Notes: a model not told the origin generated them from the letters alone. Positions 33,001-41,942 are shown, counted from the stretch's first letter. The stretch: DNA of 64,000 nt from Nocardia transvalensis NBRC 15921 (GCF_000308875.1 NZ_BAGL01000055.1:124001-188000); one strand, 5' to 3'. Program-made: numbers and translations.

Positions 33001-34263
33001 CTATGCAACTCCGAAGAAGCTCTGAGCCTTCCGCACGGCCGCGATCAGCTGGTCGACCTCGTCCGGGGTGTTGTACACCGCGAACGACGCGCGGGCGGTG
33101 GCGGCGATGCCGAAGCGCCGGTGCAGCGGCCAGGCGCAGTGGTGGCCGACGCGGACCGCGACGCCCTCGTCGTCCAGGATCTGGCCGACGTCGTGGGCGT
33201 GCACGCCGTCGACGACGAACGACACCGCGCCGCCGCGCTCCACATTCTCCGTCGGCCCGATGATCCGGACGCCGTCCAGCGCGCCCAGGCCCTCCAGGGC
33301 CGCGCCCGCCAGCGAATGCTCGTGGGCCGCAACGGCGTCCATGCCGAGATCGGTGAGATACTCGACGGCCGCGCCCAGCCCGACGACCTGGGAGATCATC
33401 TGCGAGCCCGCCTCGAACCGCTGCGGCGGCGGGGCGAAGGTGCTGTGGTCCATGTAGACGGTCTCGATCATGGAGCCGCCGGTGATGAACGGCGGGGTCT
33501 GCTCCAGCAGCGCGCGCCGGCCGTACAGCACGCCCACGCCCGAGGGGCCGAGCATCTTGTGGCCGGAGAACGCGGCGAAGTCGACGCCGAGCTCGCGGAA
33601 GTTCACCGGGGCGTGCGGCACCGACTGGCAGGCGTCGAGCACCACCAGGGCGCCGACTTCCTTGGCGCGCCGGACCAATTCGTCCACCGGGGCGACCGCG
33701 CCCGTCACATTGGAGGTGTGCGTGAACGCGACCACCTTGGTCGCCGGGGACAGATCCAGCGAGTCCAGGTCGATGCGGCCGTCGTCGGTCACCCCGTACC
33801 AGCGCAGCCGGGCGCCGGTGCGGCGGGCCAGCTCCTGCCAGGGCACGAGATTCGCGTGATGCTCCAGCTCGGTGATGACGATCTCGTCGCCCGGGCCGAG
33901 GCGGTGCGGGAAGCGGTCGTCGGAGAACGCGTAGGCGACCAGGTTCAGCGATTCGGTCGCGTTCTTGGTGTAGACGATCTCGTCGGCGCCGACCCCGACG
34001 AACGACGCGATCGCCGCGCGCACACCCTCGTACGCCTCGTTGGCCTCCTCGGCCAGCTGATGCGAGCTGCGGTGCACCGCGGCGTTGTGCTCGAGCAGGA
34101 ACTTCCGCTCCGCGTCGAGCACCTGCAGCGGGCGCTGCGAGGTCGCTCCGGAATCCAGGTACGCCAACGGTTTTCCGTCGCGCACGGTGCGGCTCAGGAT
34201 CGGGAAGTCGGCCCGGATCCTGGCGACATCGAGCGTGCGCGGCTGCGGCACCGTTGCGGTCAT
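33001..34263 (-). CDS. sufS: cysteine desulfurase SufS
   Basis: This 420-residue type II PLP cysteine desulfurase carries VYTKNATESLNLVAYAF, TELEHHANLVPWQELA and VLDACQSVPH. The PLP Lys236 is in FSGHKMLGPSGVG and the persulfide Cys376 in VRVGHHCAWPL. It removes sulfur from cysteine for cluster building and hands it to SufU. ATG 34263 follows the sufC stop immediately; a longer reading from 34314 would overlap sufC. Confidence 0.97.
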   Translation of the reverse strand: MTATVPQPRTLDVARIRADFPILSRTVRDGKPLAYLDSGATSQRPLQVLDAERKFLLEHNAAVHRSSHQLAEEANEAYEGVRAAIASFVGVGADEIVYTKNATESLNLVAYAFSDDRFPHRLGPGDEIVITELEHHANLVPWQELARRTGARLRWYGVTDDGRIDLDSLDLSPATKVVAFTHTSNVTGAVAPVDELVRRAKEVGALVVLDACQSVPHAPVNFRELGVDFAAFSGHKMLGPSGVGVLYGRRALLEQTPPFITGGSMIETVYMDHSTFAPPPQRFEAGSQMISQVVGLGAAVEYLTDLGMDAVAAHEHSLAGAALEGLGALDGVRIIGPTENVERGGAVSFVVDGVHAHDVGQILDDEGVAVRVGHHCAWPLHRRFGIAATARASFAVYNTPDEVDQLIAAVRKAQSFFGVA

Positions 34264-34264
34264 A

Positions 34265-35041
34265 TCAGGCTCCTGCGGTTGCTGTCTGTGTGAAACGCAC
34301 GTACCCGTTGGCATCCAGTTCCTCGGCGAGTTCCGGCCCGCCCTCGGCCACGATGCGGCCGCCCACGAACACGTGCACGAACTGCGGCTGGATGTAGCGC
34401 AGGATGCGGGTGTAGTGGGTGATGAGCAGGATGCCGCCGTTCTCGCGCTCCTTGTAGCGGTTGACGCCCTCGGAGACGATGCGCAGCGCGTCCACGTCCA
34501 GGCCGGAGTCGGTCTCGTCGAGGATGGCGATCTTCGGCTTGAGCAGACCCAGCTGCAGGATCTCGTGGCGCTTCTTCTCGCCGCCGGAGAAGCCCTCGTT
34601 CACCGAGCGGTCGGCGAAGGCCTGGTCGATCTCCAGCTCGGACATCGACTCCTTGACCTCCTTGACCCAGTGCCGCAGCTTGGGGGCCTCGCCGCGGACC
34701 GAGGTGGCGGCGGTGCGCAGGAAGTTGGACATGGAGACGCCCGGCACCTCGACGGGGTACTGCATGGCGAGGAACAGCCCGGCCCGCGCCCGCTCGTCGA
34801 CGGACATCTCCAGGACGTCCTCGCCGTCCAGGGTGATCGTGCCCTGGGTGACGGTGTACTTGGGGTGGCCGGCGATGGCGTAGGAGAGGGTGGACTTGCC
34901 GGAGCCGTTGGGGCCCATGATGGCGTGCGTCTCACCGGATTTCACGGTGAGGTTCACGCCCTTGAGGATCTTGATCGGCTCCCCGGACTCGTCCGGGTTG
35001 GCGACCTCGACGTGCAGGTCCTTGATTTCGAGGGTGGTCAT
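34265..35041 (-). CDS. sufC: SufC ATPase
   Basis: The 258-residue ABC-type ATPase has Walker A MGPNGSGKSTLSYAI and SufC-specific VPGVSMSNFLRTA. It also has signature FSGGEKKRHEILQLGL, Walker B KIAILDETDSGLDVDALR and H-loop ILLITHYTRIL. It powers the SufBD scaffold in the cytoplasm; it is not a membrane transporter. A dispersed palindrome lies in the 60-bp gap between the sufD stop and this start. Confidence 0.97.
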   Translation of the reverse strand: MTTLEIKDLHVEVANPDESGEPIKILKGVNLTVKSGETHAIMGPNGSGKSTLSYAIAGHPKYTVTQGTITLDGEDVLEMSVDERARAGLFLAMQYPVEVPGVSMSNFLRTAATSVRGEAPKLRHWVKEVKESMSELEIDQAFADRSVNEGFSGGEKKRHEILQLGLLKPKIAILDETDSGLDVDALRIVSEGVNRYKERENGGILLITHYTRILRYIQPQFVHVFVGGRIVAEGGPELAEELDANGYVRFTQTATAGA

Positions 35042-35061
35042 CTATTTCCTTTGGGCTGTGG

Positions 35062-35086
35062 TTCCCGGCCAAAAGCGCGCCGGGAA
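35062..35086. repeat. dispersed palindromic repeat, copy 2
   Basis: TTCCCGGC (35062-35069) and GCCGGGAA (35079-35086) around CAAAAGCGC. It sits in the only sizeable gap inside the suf operon, between sufD and sufC, where a hairpin could affect message stability or relative expression. Confidence 0.8.
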
Positions 35087-35101
35087 AAGTGTGGGTGAGG
35101 G

Positions 35102-36301
35102 CTAGGCGCCGACGGCGGCGAGTTCGGCCTCCACGGCCGCCTCGAGCCGCTCCCGGACCTCGGGAACCGCGATCTTCTGGATGATCTCGTGGAAGAAGCC
35201 GCGCACGACCAGCCGCCGCGCCGCCTCCTCCGGGATACCGCGAGCGCGCAGGTAGAACAGCTGCTCGTCGTCGAAACGCCCGGTGGCCGAGGCGTGCCCG
35301 GCGCCCACGATCTCGCCGGTCTCGATCTCCAGGTTCGGCACCGAGTCGGCGCGGGCGCCGTCGGTGAGCACCAGATTGCGGTTCAGCTCGAAGGTGTCGG
35401 TGCCCTCGGCGGCCGCGCGGATCAGCACGTCGCCCACCCAGACGGTGCGGGCGTCGCCCTTGGGCGAGCGCGGATCGCCTTGCAGCGCGCCCTTGTACAT
35501 CACGTTCGACTTGCAGTGCGGCACCGCGTGATCCACCAGCAGCCGCTGCTCGAAGTGCTGGCCCTCGTCGGCGAAGTACAGGCCGAGTAGTTCGGCGTCG
35601 CCGCCCGGGCCGTCGTAGCGGACGGTCGCGGTCAGGCGCACCAGGTCGCCGCCCAGGGTGACGTCGGTGTGCCGCAGGGTCGCGTCGCGGCCCAGCTTCG
35701 CGTGGTGGGCGGTGGCGTGCACGGCGTCGTCGGCCCAGTCCTGGACGGCGACGACGGTCAGCTTGGCGCTGTCGCCGAGAACGAATTCGACGTTCTCCGC
35801 GTAGGTTCCGCTGCCGCGGTAGTCGATCACGACCGTGGCGACGGCGAAATTGCCGAGGCGAATCTGCACGTGGCCGTAGGCGGTCTTGTCCGCCCCCGGC
35901 CCCGTGATCGTCACGGCGATCGGCCCGGCGACCTCGGTCTCGGCGGCCACCGCGACGACGGTCGCCTCCTCGAAGCCCGAATACGCCTGCGCGGCAACGC
36001 GATCGGTCGGCACACCGGCCTCACCGAGGCGCGTGTCGGCACGCCCGACCACCTCGACGGTGACGCCGGGCAGCGCGCCCTGCGCGTCCGAGAGCGGGCC
36101 CGCCTGCACGGTCGCCTTCCCGTCGCGCACCGCGGTGCCGTCGTGCAGACCGCGCAGCCGGCGCAGCGGGGTGAACCGCCACGCCTCGTCCTTGGCCGAG
36201 GGCACCTCGAAGGCGTTCACGTCGAAGGACGAGAACACCTCGCCCTTGTTGAGCGCGGGAGTTCTGGCCTCGCCCGCCTCCGCAACGTTCTCGACCGGCA
36301 T
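35102..36301 (-). CDS. sufD: SufD scaffold subunit
   Basis: The 399-residue product is of the SufB/SufD family. The N-terminal part is FDVNAFEVPSAKDEAWRFTP, and the core beta-helix includes RLTATVRYDGPGGDAELLGL. The C-terminal block holds HASATGRFDDEQLFYLRARG, IPEEAARRLVVRGFFHEIIQ and KIAVPEVRERLEAAVEAELA. It pairs with SufB on a SufC dimer. Its ATG shares a base with the sufB stop (ATGA-type coupling). Confidence 0.96.
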   Translation of the reverse strand: MPVENVAEAGEARTPALNKGEVFSSFDVNAFEVPSAKDEAWRFTPLRRLRGLHDGTAVRDGKATVQAGPLSDAQGALPGVTVEVVGRADTRLGEAGVPTDRVAAQAYSGFEEATVVAVAAETEVAGPIAVTITGPGADKTAYGHVQIRLGNFAVATVVIDYRGSGTYAENVEFVLGDSAKLTVVAVQDWADDAVHATAHHAKLGRDATLRHTDVTLGGDLVRLTATVRYDGPGGDAELLGLYFADEGQHFEQRLLVDHAVPHCKSNVMYKGALQGDPRSPKGDARTVWVGDVLIRAAAEGTDTFELNRNLVLTDGARADSVPNLEIETGEIVGAGHASATGRFDDEQLFYLRARGIPEEAARRLVVRGFFHEIIQKIAVPEVRERLEAAVEAELAAVGA

Positions 36302-37737
36302 CAGCCGACGGCTCCTTCCATCTGCAGTTCGATCAGGCGGTTCAGCTCCAGCGCGTACTCCATGGGGAGTTCCTTGGCGATGGGCTCGACGAAGCCGCGC
36401 ACCACCATGGCCATCGCCTCGTCCTCGGTCAGACCGCGGCTCATCAGGTAGAACAGCTGGTCCGCGGACACCTTGGAGACGGTGGCCTCGTGGCCCATGG
36501 TCACGTCGTCCTCGCGGATGTCGACGTAGGGGTAGGTGTCGGAGCGGCTGATCGTATCCACCAGCAGCGCATCGCATTTCACCGACGAACTCGAGCCGTG
36601 CGCGCCCTTGTTGATCTGGACCAGGCCGCGGTAGGAGGCCCGGCCACCGCCGCGCGCCACCGACTTCGACACGATGGTCGAGGAGGTGTGCGGCGCCAGG
36701 TGCAGCATCTTGGAGCCGGTGTCCTGGTGCTGGCCCTCGCCCGCGAACGCCACCGAGAGCACCTCGCCCTTGGCGTACTCGCCGGTCATCCAGACCGCGG
36801 GGTACTTCATGGTGACCTTGGAGCCGATATTGCCGTCGATCCACTCCATGGTCGCGCCCGCCTCCGCCTTGGCCCGCTTGGTGACCAGGTTGTAGACGTT
36901 GTTCGACCAGTTCTGGATGGTGGTGTAGCGGCAGCGGCCGCCCTTCTTCACGATGATCTCGACGACCGCGGAGTGCAGCGAGTCGGACTTGTAGATCGGC
37001 GCGGTGCAGCCCTCGACGTAGTGCACGTAGGCGCCCTCGTCGACGATGATCAGGGTCCGCTCGAACTGGCCCATGTTCTCGGTGTTGATCCGGAAGTAGG
37101 CCTGCAGCGGGATGTCGACGTGCACGCCCGGCGGCACGTAGATGAAGGAGCCGCCCGACCACACGGCGGTGTTCAGCGCGGAGAACTTGTTGTCACCAGC
37201 CGGGATGACCGAGCCGAAGTACTTCTGGAAGATCTCGGGATGCTCCTTGAGACCGGTATCGGTGTCGAGGAAGATGACGCCCTGCTTCTCCAGGTCCTCG
37301 CGGATCTGGTGGTACACGACCTCGGACTCGTACTGCGCGGCCACACCGGCGATCAGCCGCTGCTTCTCGGCCTCCGGGATGCCCAGCCGGTCGTAGGTGT
37401 TCTTGATGTCCTCGGGCAGCTCTTCCCAGGTCGCGGCCTGCTTCTCGGTCGAGCGCACGAAGTACTTGATGTTGTCGAAGTCGATGCCCTCGAGGTTGGA
37501 GCCCCAGGTCGGCATCGGCTTGCGGTCGAAGATGCGCAGCGCCTTCAGCCGGGCCTCGAGCATCCACTCCGGCTCGTTCTTCTTGGCCGAGATGTCGCGC
37601 ACGACCTCTTCGGACAGGCCACGCTTGGCACTGGCACCGGCGGCATCCGAGTCGGCCCAGCCGTAGCCGTATTTACCCAGCGAGGCAATGGTCTCCTCCT
37701 GGGTCAGCGGCTGCGCCTGGTCGGCGGTGGTCGTCAT
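36301..37737 (-). CDS. sufB: SufB scaffold subunit (intein-free)
   Basis: The 478-residue product has conserved SufB blocks: RLGIPEAEKQRLIAGVAAQY, VWSGGSFIYVPPGVHVDIPL, EGCTAPIYKSDSLHSAVVEI, FAGEGQHQDTGSKMLHLAPH and HEATVSKVSADQLFYLMSRG. With SufC and SufD it forms the scaffold that builds Fe-S clusters. The M. tuberculosis orthologue (Rv1461) carries an intein; the length here shows none. Start overlaps the sufR stop by 4 bp (ATGA). Confidence 0.97.
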   Translation of the reverse strand: MTTTADQAQPLTQEETIASLGKYGYGWADSDAAGASAKRGLSEEVVRDISAKKNEPEWMLEARLKALRIFDRKPMPTWGSNLEGIDFDNIKYFVRSTEKQAATWEELPEDIKNTYDRLGIPEAEKQRLIAGVAAQYESEVVYHQIREDLEKQGVIFLDTDTGLKEHPEIFQKYFGSVIPAGDNKFSALNTAVWSGGSFIYVPPGVHVDIPLQAYFRINTENMGQFERTLIIVDEGAYVHYVEGCTAPIYKSDSLHSAVVEIIVKKGGRCRYTTIQNWSNNVYNLVTKRAKAEAGATMEWIDGNIGSKVTMKYPAVWMTGEYAKGEVLSVAFAGEGQHQDTGSKMLHLAPHTSSTIVSKSVARGGGRASYRGLVQINKGAHGSSSSVKCDALLVDTISRSDTYPYVDIREDDVTMGHEATVSKVSADQLFYLMSRGLTEDEAMAMVVRGFVEPIAKELPMEYALELNRLIELQMEGAVG

Positions 37738-38627
37738 TCGGCACTCCTTCCGGAGTCGATCGTGTTCGCCACTGCGGGCTGTGCAGCGGTCTCATCTGGA
37801 TTCTCTACATCCGTAGTCAAAGCGTGGTTCCCGCCGTCCATGGTCCCGGCGTGATTCTCCACTCCCACATTCCCGGCATGCTTTTGGCCGGGATCCCCCG
37901 CATTGGGCAATACGAACAGCGGGACGTGCGTGGTGCAGGCGCAATCGCCGTTGGCGATGGTGGCCAGCCGCTGGACGTGGGTACCCAGCAGTTCGCGGAA
38001 CGCCTCCAACTCGGCGGCGCACAGCTCCGGGAACTCCTCGGCGACGTGCGAGACCGGGCAGTGGTGCTGGCAGATCTGGACGCCGGCGCCGACCTTGCGG
38101 GTCGAGGCGGCGAAACCGGCCTCGGTGAACGCCTCGGCGATCTCCTCGGCCTTCTCCTCGGTCGATTCGGGCGTGTGGCGGGCCAGTTTGTCGATTCCCG
38201 TGACGATCGTGGCGACCCGCTTACGCGCGAATTCGGCGATCGCGGAATCCCCGCCGATCTCGCGCAGCTGGCGCATGGCGGCGCCGGCCAGGTCGTCGTA
38301 GGCGTGACCCAGCCTGCCGCGGCCCGTCGCGGTCAGTTGATACTGCTTGGCGGGCCGGCCGCGGCCCTTCTGCTGCCACGGCGCCGAGCGCATGGCCCGG
38401 GCCTCGCCGGATTCGATCAGGGCGTCGAGATGGCGGCGCACCCCGGCCGGGCTCAGGCCCAGCCGCTTGCCGATGGCCGTCGCGGTGATCGGGCCCTGCT
38501 CCAGCAGCAGCTGGATCACGGCCTCCCGGGTGTGGCCCTCGCCCGCGGGCGATGCGGGCGCGGCAGTATTCCGGGCGCCCTCGCGGCGCCCGGTGCCTGC
38601 TTCCGTCCGCAAACCCACGGTTTTCAC
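37734..38627 (-). CDS. sufR: SufR-type iron-sulfur-sensing repressor with an extended C-terminus
   Basis: In this 297-residue product residues 32-105 form a winged helix-turn-helix (HTREAVIQLLLEQGPITATA, IGKRLGLSPAGVRRHLDALI, GRGRPAKQYQLTATG). C186, C190 and C203 (VQICQHHCPVSH, ELCAAEL), with C229/C231 near the usual end, are candidates for the cluster ligands. When loaded with a cluster, SufR represses the suf operon it heads. Orthologues end soon after CTTHVPL; here about 60 extra residues follow, low in complexity, and part of them (GDPGQKHAGN) is encoded by the dispersed palindrome. GTG start at 38627. Confidence 0.93.
   Translation of the reverse strand: MKTVGLRTEAGTGRREGARNTAAPASPAGEGHTREAVIQLLLEQGPITATAIGKRLGLSPAGVRRHLDALIESGEARAMRSAPWQQKGRGRPAKQYQLTATGRGRLGHAYDDLAGAAMRQLREIGGDSAIAEFARKRVATIVTGIDKLARHTPESTEEKAEEIAEAFTEAGFAASTRKVGAGVQICQHHCPVSHVAEEFPELCAAELEAFRELLGTHVQRLATIANGDCACTTHVPLFVLPNAGDPGQKHAGNVGVENHAGTMDGGNHALTTDVENPDETAAQPAVANTIDSGRSAE
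37870..37893. repeat. dispersed palindromic repeat, copy 3, inside sufR
   Basis: TTCCCGGC (37870-37877), ATGCTTTT, then GGCCGGGA (37886-37893). It is read as codons for GDPGQKHAGN in the sufR tail. Degenerate half-copies (TTCCCGCC, GTCCCGGCGTG) lie just to the left at about 37830-37852, as if the tail grew from repeated insertions. Confidence 0.75.
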
Positions 38628-39002
38628 AACATCAGTGTGACGGAATTCCTTCCCGCATTCTAGTAAGGGTCACCTGAGTAGCCGGTCCGGACGGGCGGAC
38701 AGACATCGCTACCTGCACGGTTGCCCGTCCACCGCGAAACGACCGGAAAACGCCCGCGCCACGCCCCGACCAGGCGAATCACATTCGGCCGCACCGCGAT
38801 CCGCACGCACTGACCGGTTGCCACGAGTGCCCGCGCCGCGCCGACGGCCCGCCCCGCGGAAGATAGTTCCGCAAGTGCGACAAACCCCACAATCCCACTC
38901 CACCCCAGCGGCGAATAACGAAACGGTCGCCTATAGCCCCGCCCTCGTCCCCGGCACACCGAGTTTCCGGGCACTGCCCCTCGTTTCCCGGCACGACCCT
39001 CG
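38628..39002. other. divergent region between sufR and mptB
   Basis: Contains no gene I can support. It should hold the sufR-suf promoter and SufR operator. Toward the right it has tandem half-units of the dispersed repeat (TCGTTTCCCGGCAC-like at about 38963, 38982 and 39001). Confidence 0.5.
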
Positions 39003-39062
39003 TTTCCCGGCGTGCTTTTGGCCGGGATCTCGCGGGATCCCGGCCAAAAGCGTGCCGGGAAA
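39003..39062. repeat. dispersed palindromic repeat, copy 4, as an inverted pair
   Basis: Two copies face each other: left arm 39003-39029 (begins TTTCCCGGCGTGCTTTTGG) and right arm 39036-39062 (ends GCGTGCCGGGAAA), 27 bases each with a six-base loop TCGCGG. Apart from two positions the arms are complementary, so the whole could fold into one long hairpin upstream of mptB. Confidence 0.85.
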
Positions 39063-39115
39063 GCGAAGGGCCCGGCCTGGGTGACGGGGTGGTGGGGAAG
39101 TCCGCACGGGGAGGT

Positions 39116-40900
39116 ATGCCGGACGGCAGTACCGGCGAACTAGGCTCTTGGTTCGTGGTGGCATTGGAGGGCGCGCGGCGCAAGATCATCGAGACCGGCC
39201 GCCGAGTGCTGGGCCTGGACGTGCCCGCCGCCGATCACACCATCGCCGTACTGCACACCATCGAGAGCGAGGTCCCGGGGCTCGATGCCCGGGAGACGGT
39301 GCAGTTCAAGCGGATTCGGCTGCTCGGGGCGACCGGGTCGGTGCTGATGGCGATCAGCGCGCTCGGGGTGGCGGCGCAGCCGGTGGTGCAAAATCCGGTG
39401 TCGGGCGTGCGGGTGATCGGGGTGTTCGCGCGCTGGCAGACCTCCTCGCTGGCGATGTGCATGATCGGCACGGTGCTGGTCGTGATGGCGTGGCTGCTGC
39501 TGGGCCGGTTCGCGGTCGGCGGATTCGGCAGCGCGCCGGTGCACCGGCTCAGCCGCTCGCAGCTCGACCGCACGCTGCTGCTGTGGATCATCCCGCTGTC
39601 GGTGGCGCCGCCGCTGTTCTCCAACGACGTCTACTCGTATCTCGCGCAGAGCGAGATCGCCGCGCGGGGGCTCGACCCGTACGAGGTCGGCCCGGCGACC
39701 GGGCTCGGCCTGCACAACGTGCTGACCTACAACGTCCCCAACATCTGGCGTGACACCCCCGCGCCCTACGGGCCGCTGTTCCTCTGGATGGGACGCGGCA
39801 TCGCCCATCTGACCGGGGACAACATCATCTTCGGCGTCTGGGCCCACCGGGTGCTGGCGCTGGCGGGAGTGGCGTTGATCGTGTGGGCCCTGCCGCGGCT
39901 GTCGCGGCGCTGCGGGGTGGCCCCGGTGAGCGCGCTGTGGCTGGGGGCGGCCAATCCCCTGGTGCTGTTCCACCTGGTCGGCGGCGTGCACAACGACGGG
40001 CTCATGCTCGGCCTGATGCTCGCGGGTATGGAGTTCTGCCTGCGGGGGCTCGCGGGTGAGCCGTGGATCGGGTCCAAGAACGATGTGGTGAATCCGACCG
40101 CGAACGGGTCCGATCTCATCGGGAAACCGTTCGACCGGCGGGCCTGGTCGCTGCTGATATTCGGGGCCGTGGTGATCACCGTGTCCTCGACGATCAAGAT
40201 CACCTCGCTGATCGTGCTGGGCTTCGTCGGCATGGCCCTGGCCCGCCGCTGGGGTCCCGGGCTGCGGCCGCTGCTGAAGTCCGCGGCGGTGCTGGGCGTG
40301 ATCGCGGTCGTGACCACGGTGCTCATCGCCTATGTGAGCGGGCTGGGCTTCGGCTGGACGCATACGCTGAACGTGGCGGGCGCGGTGCGCAGCTGGATGT
40401 CGCTGCCCACGGCGTTGGGCATCGTCACCGGATTCGGCGGCGTCCTGCTGGGATTGGGCGATCACACCACCGCGCTGCTGAGCATCACCCGGCCGATCGC
40501 CGGCGCGGTCGCGGGCTTCATCATCGTGCGCATGCTCATCGCGACCTGGACCGGGCGGCTGCATCCCGTTGGCTCGCTGGGTGTTTCGCTGGCCGCGATG
40601 GTGCTGCTGTTCCCCGTGGTCCAGCCGTGGTATCTGCTGTGGGCCATCGTGCCGCTGGCCGCCTGGGCAACCACCCGCGCCTTCCGCGTTCCCGCCGTGG
40701 TCTTCTCGGCCGTGGTCAGCGTGATGCTGATGCCGCGCGGCGCCGACTTCGGGGTCTTCCAGATCATCGAGGCCGCGGTGGCCGTGGTGATCGTCGGCGT
40801 CGGGTTCATCGTGCTCACCCGCAATCTCCTGCCGTGGCGCGGCCGTCCAGGGGTGTCTGCTCCGTCACAGGAGCCCGCCGCATACGGTGTGTCCTCGTGA
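39116..40900 (+). CDS. mptB: alpha-1,6-mannosyltransferase MptB (GT-C, lipomannan biosynthesis)
   Basis: The 594-residue, about thirteen-helix GT-C glycosyltransferase carries the family blocks LDRTLLLWIIPLSVAPPLFS, NDVYSYLAQSEIAARGLDPY, RDTPAPYGPLFLWMGRGIAH and SALWLGAANPLVLFHLVGGV. These closely match MptB (Rv1459c). It elongates the mannan core of lipomannan using polyprenyl-phosphate mannose on the outer side of the membrane. Divergence from sufR is the same as in M. tuberculosis. Start uncertain: ATG 39116 (MPDGSTGELGSW) is used, but GGGGAGG is very close to it; GTG 39089 and GTG 39155 are alternatives. Confidence 0.92.
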   Translation: MPDGSTGELGSWFVVALEGARRKIIETGRRVLGLDVPAADHTIAVLHTIESEVPGLDARETVQFKRIRLLGATGSVLMAISALGVAAQPVVQNPVSGVRVIGVFARWQTSSLAMCMIGTVLVVMAWLLLGRFAVGGFGSAPVHRLSRSQLDRTLLLWIIPLSVAPPLFSNDVYSYLAQSEIAARGLDPYEVGPATGLGLHNVLTYNVPNIWRDTPAPYGPLFLWMGRGIAHLTGDNIIFGVWAHRVLALAGVALIVWALPRLSRRCGVAPVSALWLGAANPLVLFHLVGGVHNDGLMLGLMLAGMEFCLRGLAGEPWIGSKNDVVNPTANGSDLIGKPFDRRAWSLLIFGAVVITVSSTIKITSLIVLGFVGMALARRWGPGLRPLLKSAAVLGVIAVVTTVLIAYVSGLGFGWTHTLNVAGAVRSWMSLPTALGIVTGFGGVLLGLGDHTTALLSITRPIAGAVAGFIIVRMLIATWTGRLHPVGSLGVSLAAMVLLFPVVQPWYLLWAIVPLAAWATTRAFRVPAVVFSAVVSVMLMPRGADFGVFQIIEAAVAVVIVGVGFIVLTRNLLPWRGRPGVSAPSQEPAAYGVSS

Positions 40901-40952
40901 GCGAGCTTGCGAGCGATCAATGGACACAGCCGAGCAGCGAGCTTGCGAGCGA
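40900..40952 (+). repeat. direct repeat at the mptB-exporter junction
   Basis: AGCGAGCTTGCGAGCGA occurs at 40900-40916 and again at 40936-40952. The first copy overlaps the mptB stop. It is not needed for either coding sequence and marks repeat expansion in the spacer. Confidence 0.75.
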
Positions 40953-41009
40953 ACCCTCGGCGCACTATTCATCGGTCGCACCGCCGGCGGCCGGTGGGCG
41001 GGTGACGCC

Positions 41010-41942
41010 GTGAGCGCTGGCTCGCCCGCCGCCGTCCGTATCGACGGCGTGGTGAAGCGCTTCGGGGACACCACCGCGGTCGACGGCGTCGGATTCGAGG
41101 TGCGGACGGGCGAGGTCGTCGCCCTCCTGGGACCGAACGGCGCGGGCAAGACGACCACCGTCGAGATGTGCGAGGGGTTCACCGCTCCCGACGCCGGCTC
41201 GGTGCGGGTGCTGGGCCTGGACCCGATCGCCGATTCCGACACACTGCGGCCGCGTATCGGTGTCATGTTGCAGGGCGGCGGCGCCTATCCCGGCTCGCGC
41301 GCGGGCGAGATGCTCGATCTGGTCGCCGCGTATTCGGCCGACCCGCTGGATCCGGACTGGCTGTTGCGCACGCTCGGCCTGCACGACGCGCGCCGCACCC
41401 CGTACCGCCGGCTGTCGGGCGGCCAGCAGCAGCGGCTGGCGCTCGCGTGCGCGCTGGTCGGGCGACCGGAGATGGTGTTCCTCGACGAGCCGACCGCCGG
41501 AATGGACGCCCAGGCCCGGCATCTGGTGTGGGAGCTGATCGAGGCGCTGCGCCGCGACGGCGTCGGCGTCCTGCTCACCACGCACATGATGGACGAGGCC
41601 GAACAGCTCGCCGATCGCCTGGTCATCATCGATCACGGGCGCATCGTCGCCGCCGGCACGCCCGCGGAGGTCACCTCCACCGGCGCCGAAGGGCAGCTCC
41701 GCTTCACGGCCCCGCCGAAACTCGACCTGACTCTGTTGCAGGCCGCACTGCCCGAGGGCTTCGCGCCGTGCGAGACCTCCCCCGGCTCCTACCTGCTGCA
41801 CGGCGACATTACTCCCCAGGTCCTGGCCACCGTGACCGCGTGGTGCGCGCGAATCGACGTGCTGCCCACCGATATCCGCATCGATCAGCGCCGCCTGGAG
41901 GACGTCTTCCTCGACCTGACCGGAAGGGAGCTACGCGGATGA
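41010..41942 (+). CDS. ABC exporter ATPase (Rv1458c-like, next to mptB)
   Basis: The 310-residue ATPase has Walker A LLGPNGAGKTTTVEMCEGFT, Q-loop GVMLQGGGAYPGS, signature LSGGQQQRLALACALVG, Walker B MVFLDEPTAGMDAQ and H-loop LLTTHMMDEAEQ. It belongs to the ABC-2 drug/lipid exporter class. It corresponds by position to Rv1458c. GTG 41010 (VSAGSPAAVRIDGVV) fits the domain start; ATG 40920 would add repeat-encoded residues. Export substrate unknown, possibly a cell-envelope component. Confidence 0.9.
   Translation: MSAGSPAAVRIDGVVKRFGDTTAVDGVGFEVRTGEVVALLGPNGAGKTTTVEMCEGFTAPDAGSVRVLGLDPIADSDTLRPRIGVMLQGGGAYPGSRAGEMLDLVAAYSADPLDPDWLLRTLGLHDARRTPYRRLSGGQQQRLALACALVGRPEMVFLDEPTAGMDAQARHLVWELIEALRRDGVGVLLTTHMMDEAEQLADRLVIIDHGRIVAAGTPAEVTSTGAEGQLRFTAPPKLDLTLLQAALPEGFAPCETSPGSYLLHGDITPQVLATVTAWCARIDVLPTDIRIDQRRLEDVFLDLTGRELRG

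Noticed and set aside
32398..34293. 631-codon open frame on the + strand across sufS and sufU
   Set aside because: It is antisense to clearly conserved suf genes and has no family-like sequence; high GC keeps the opposite strand open.
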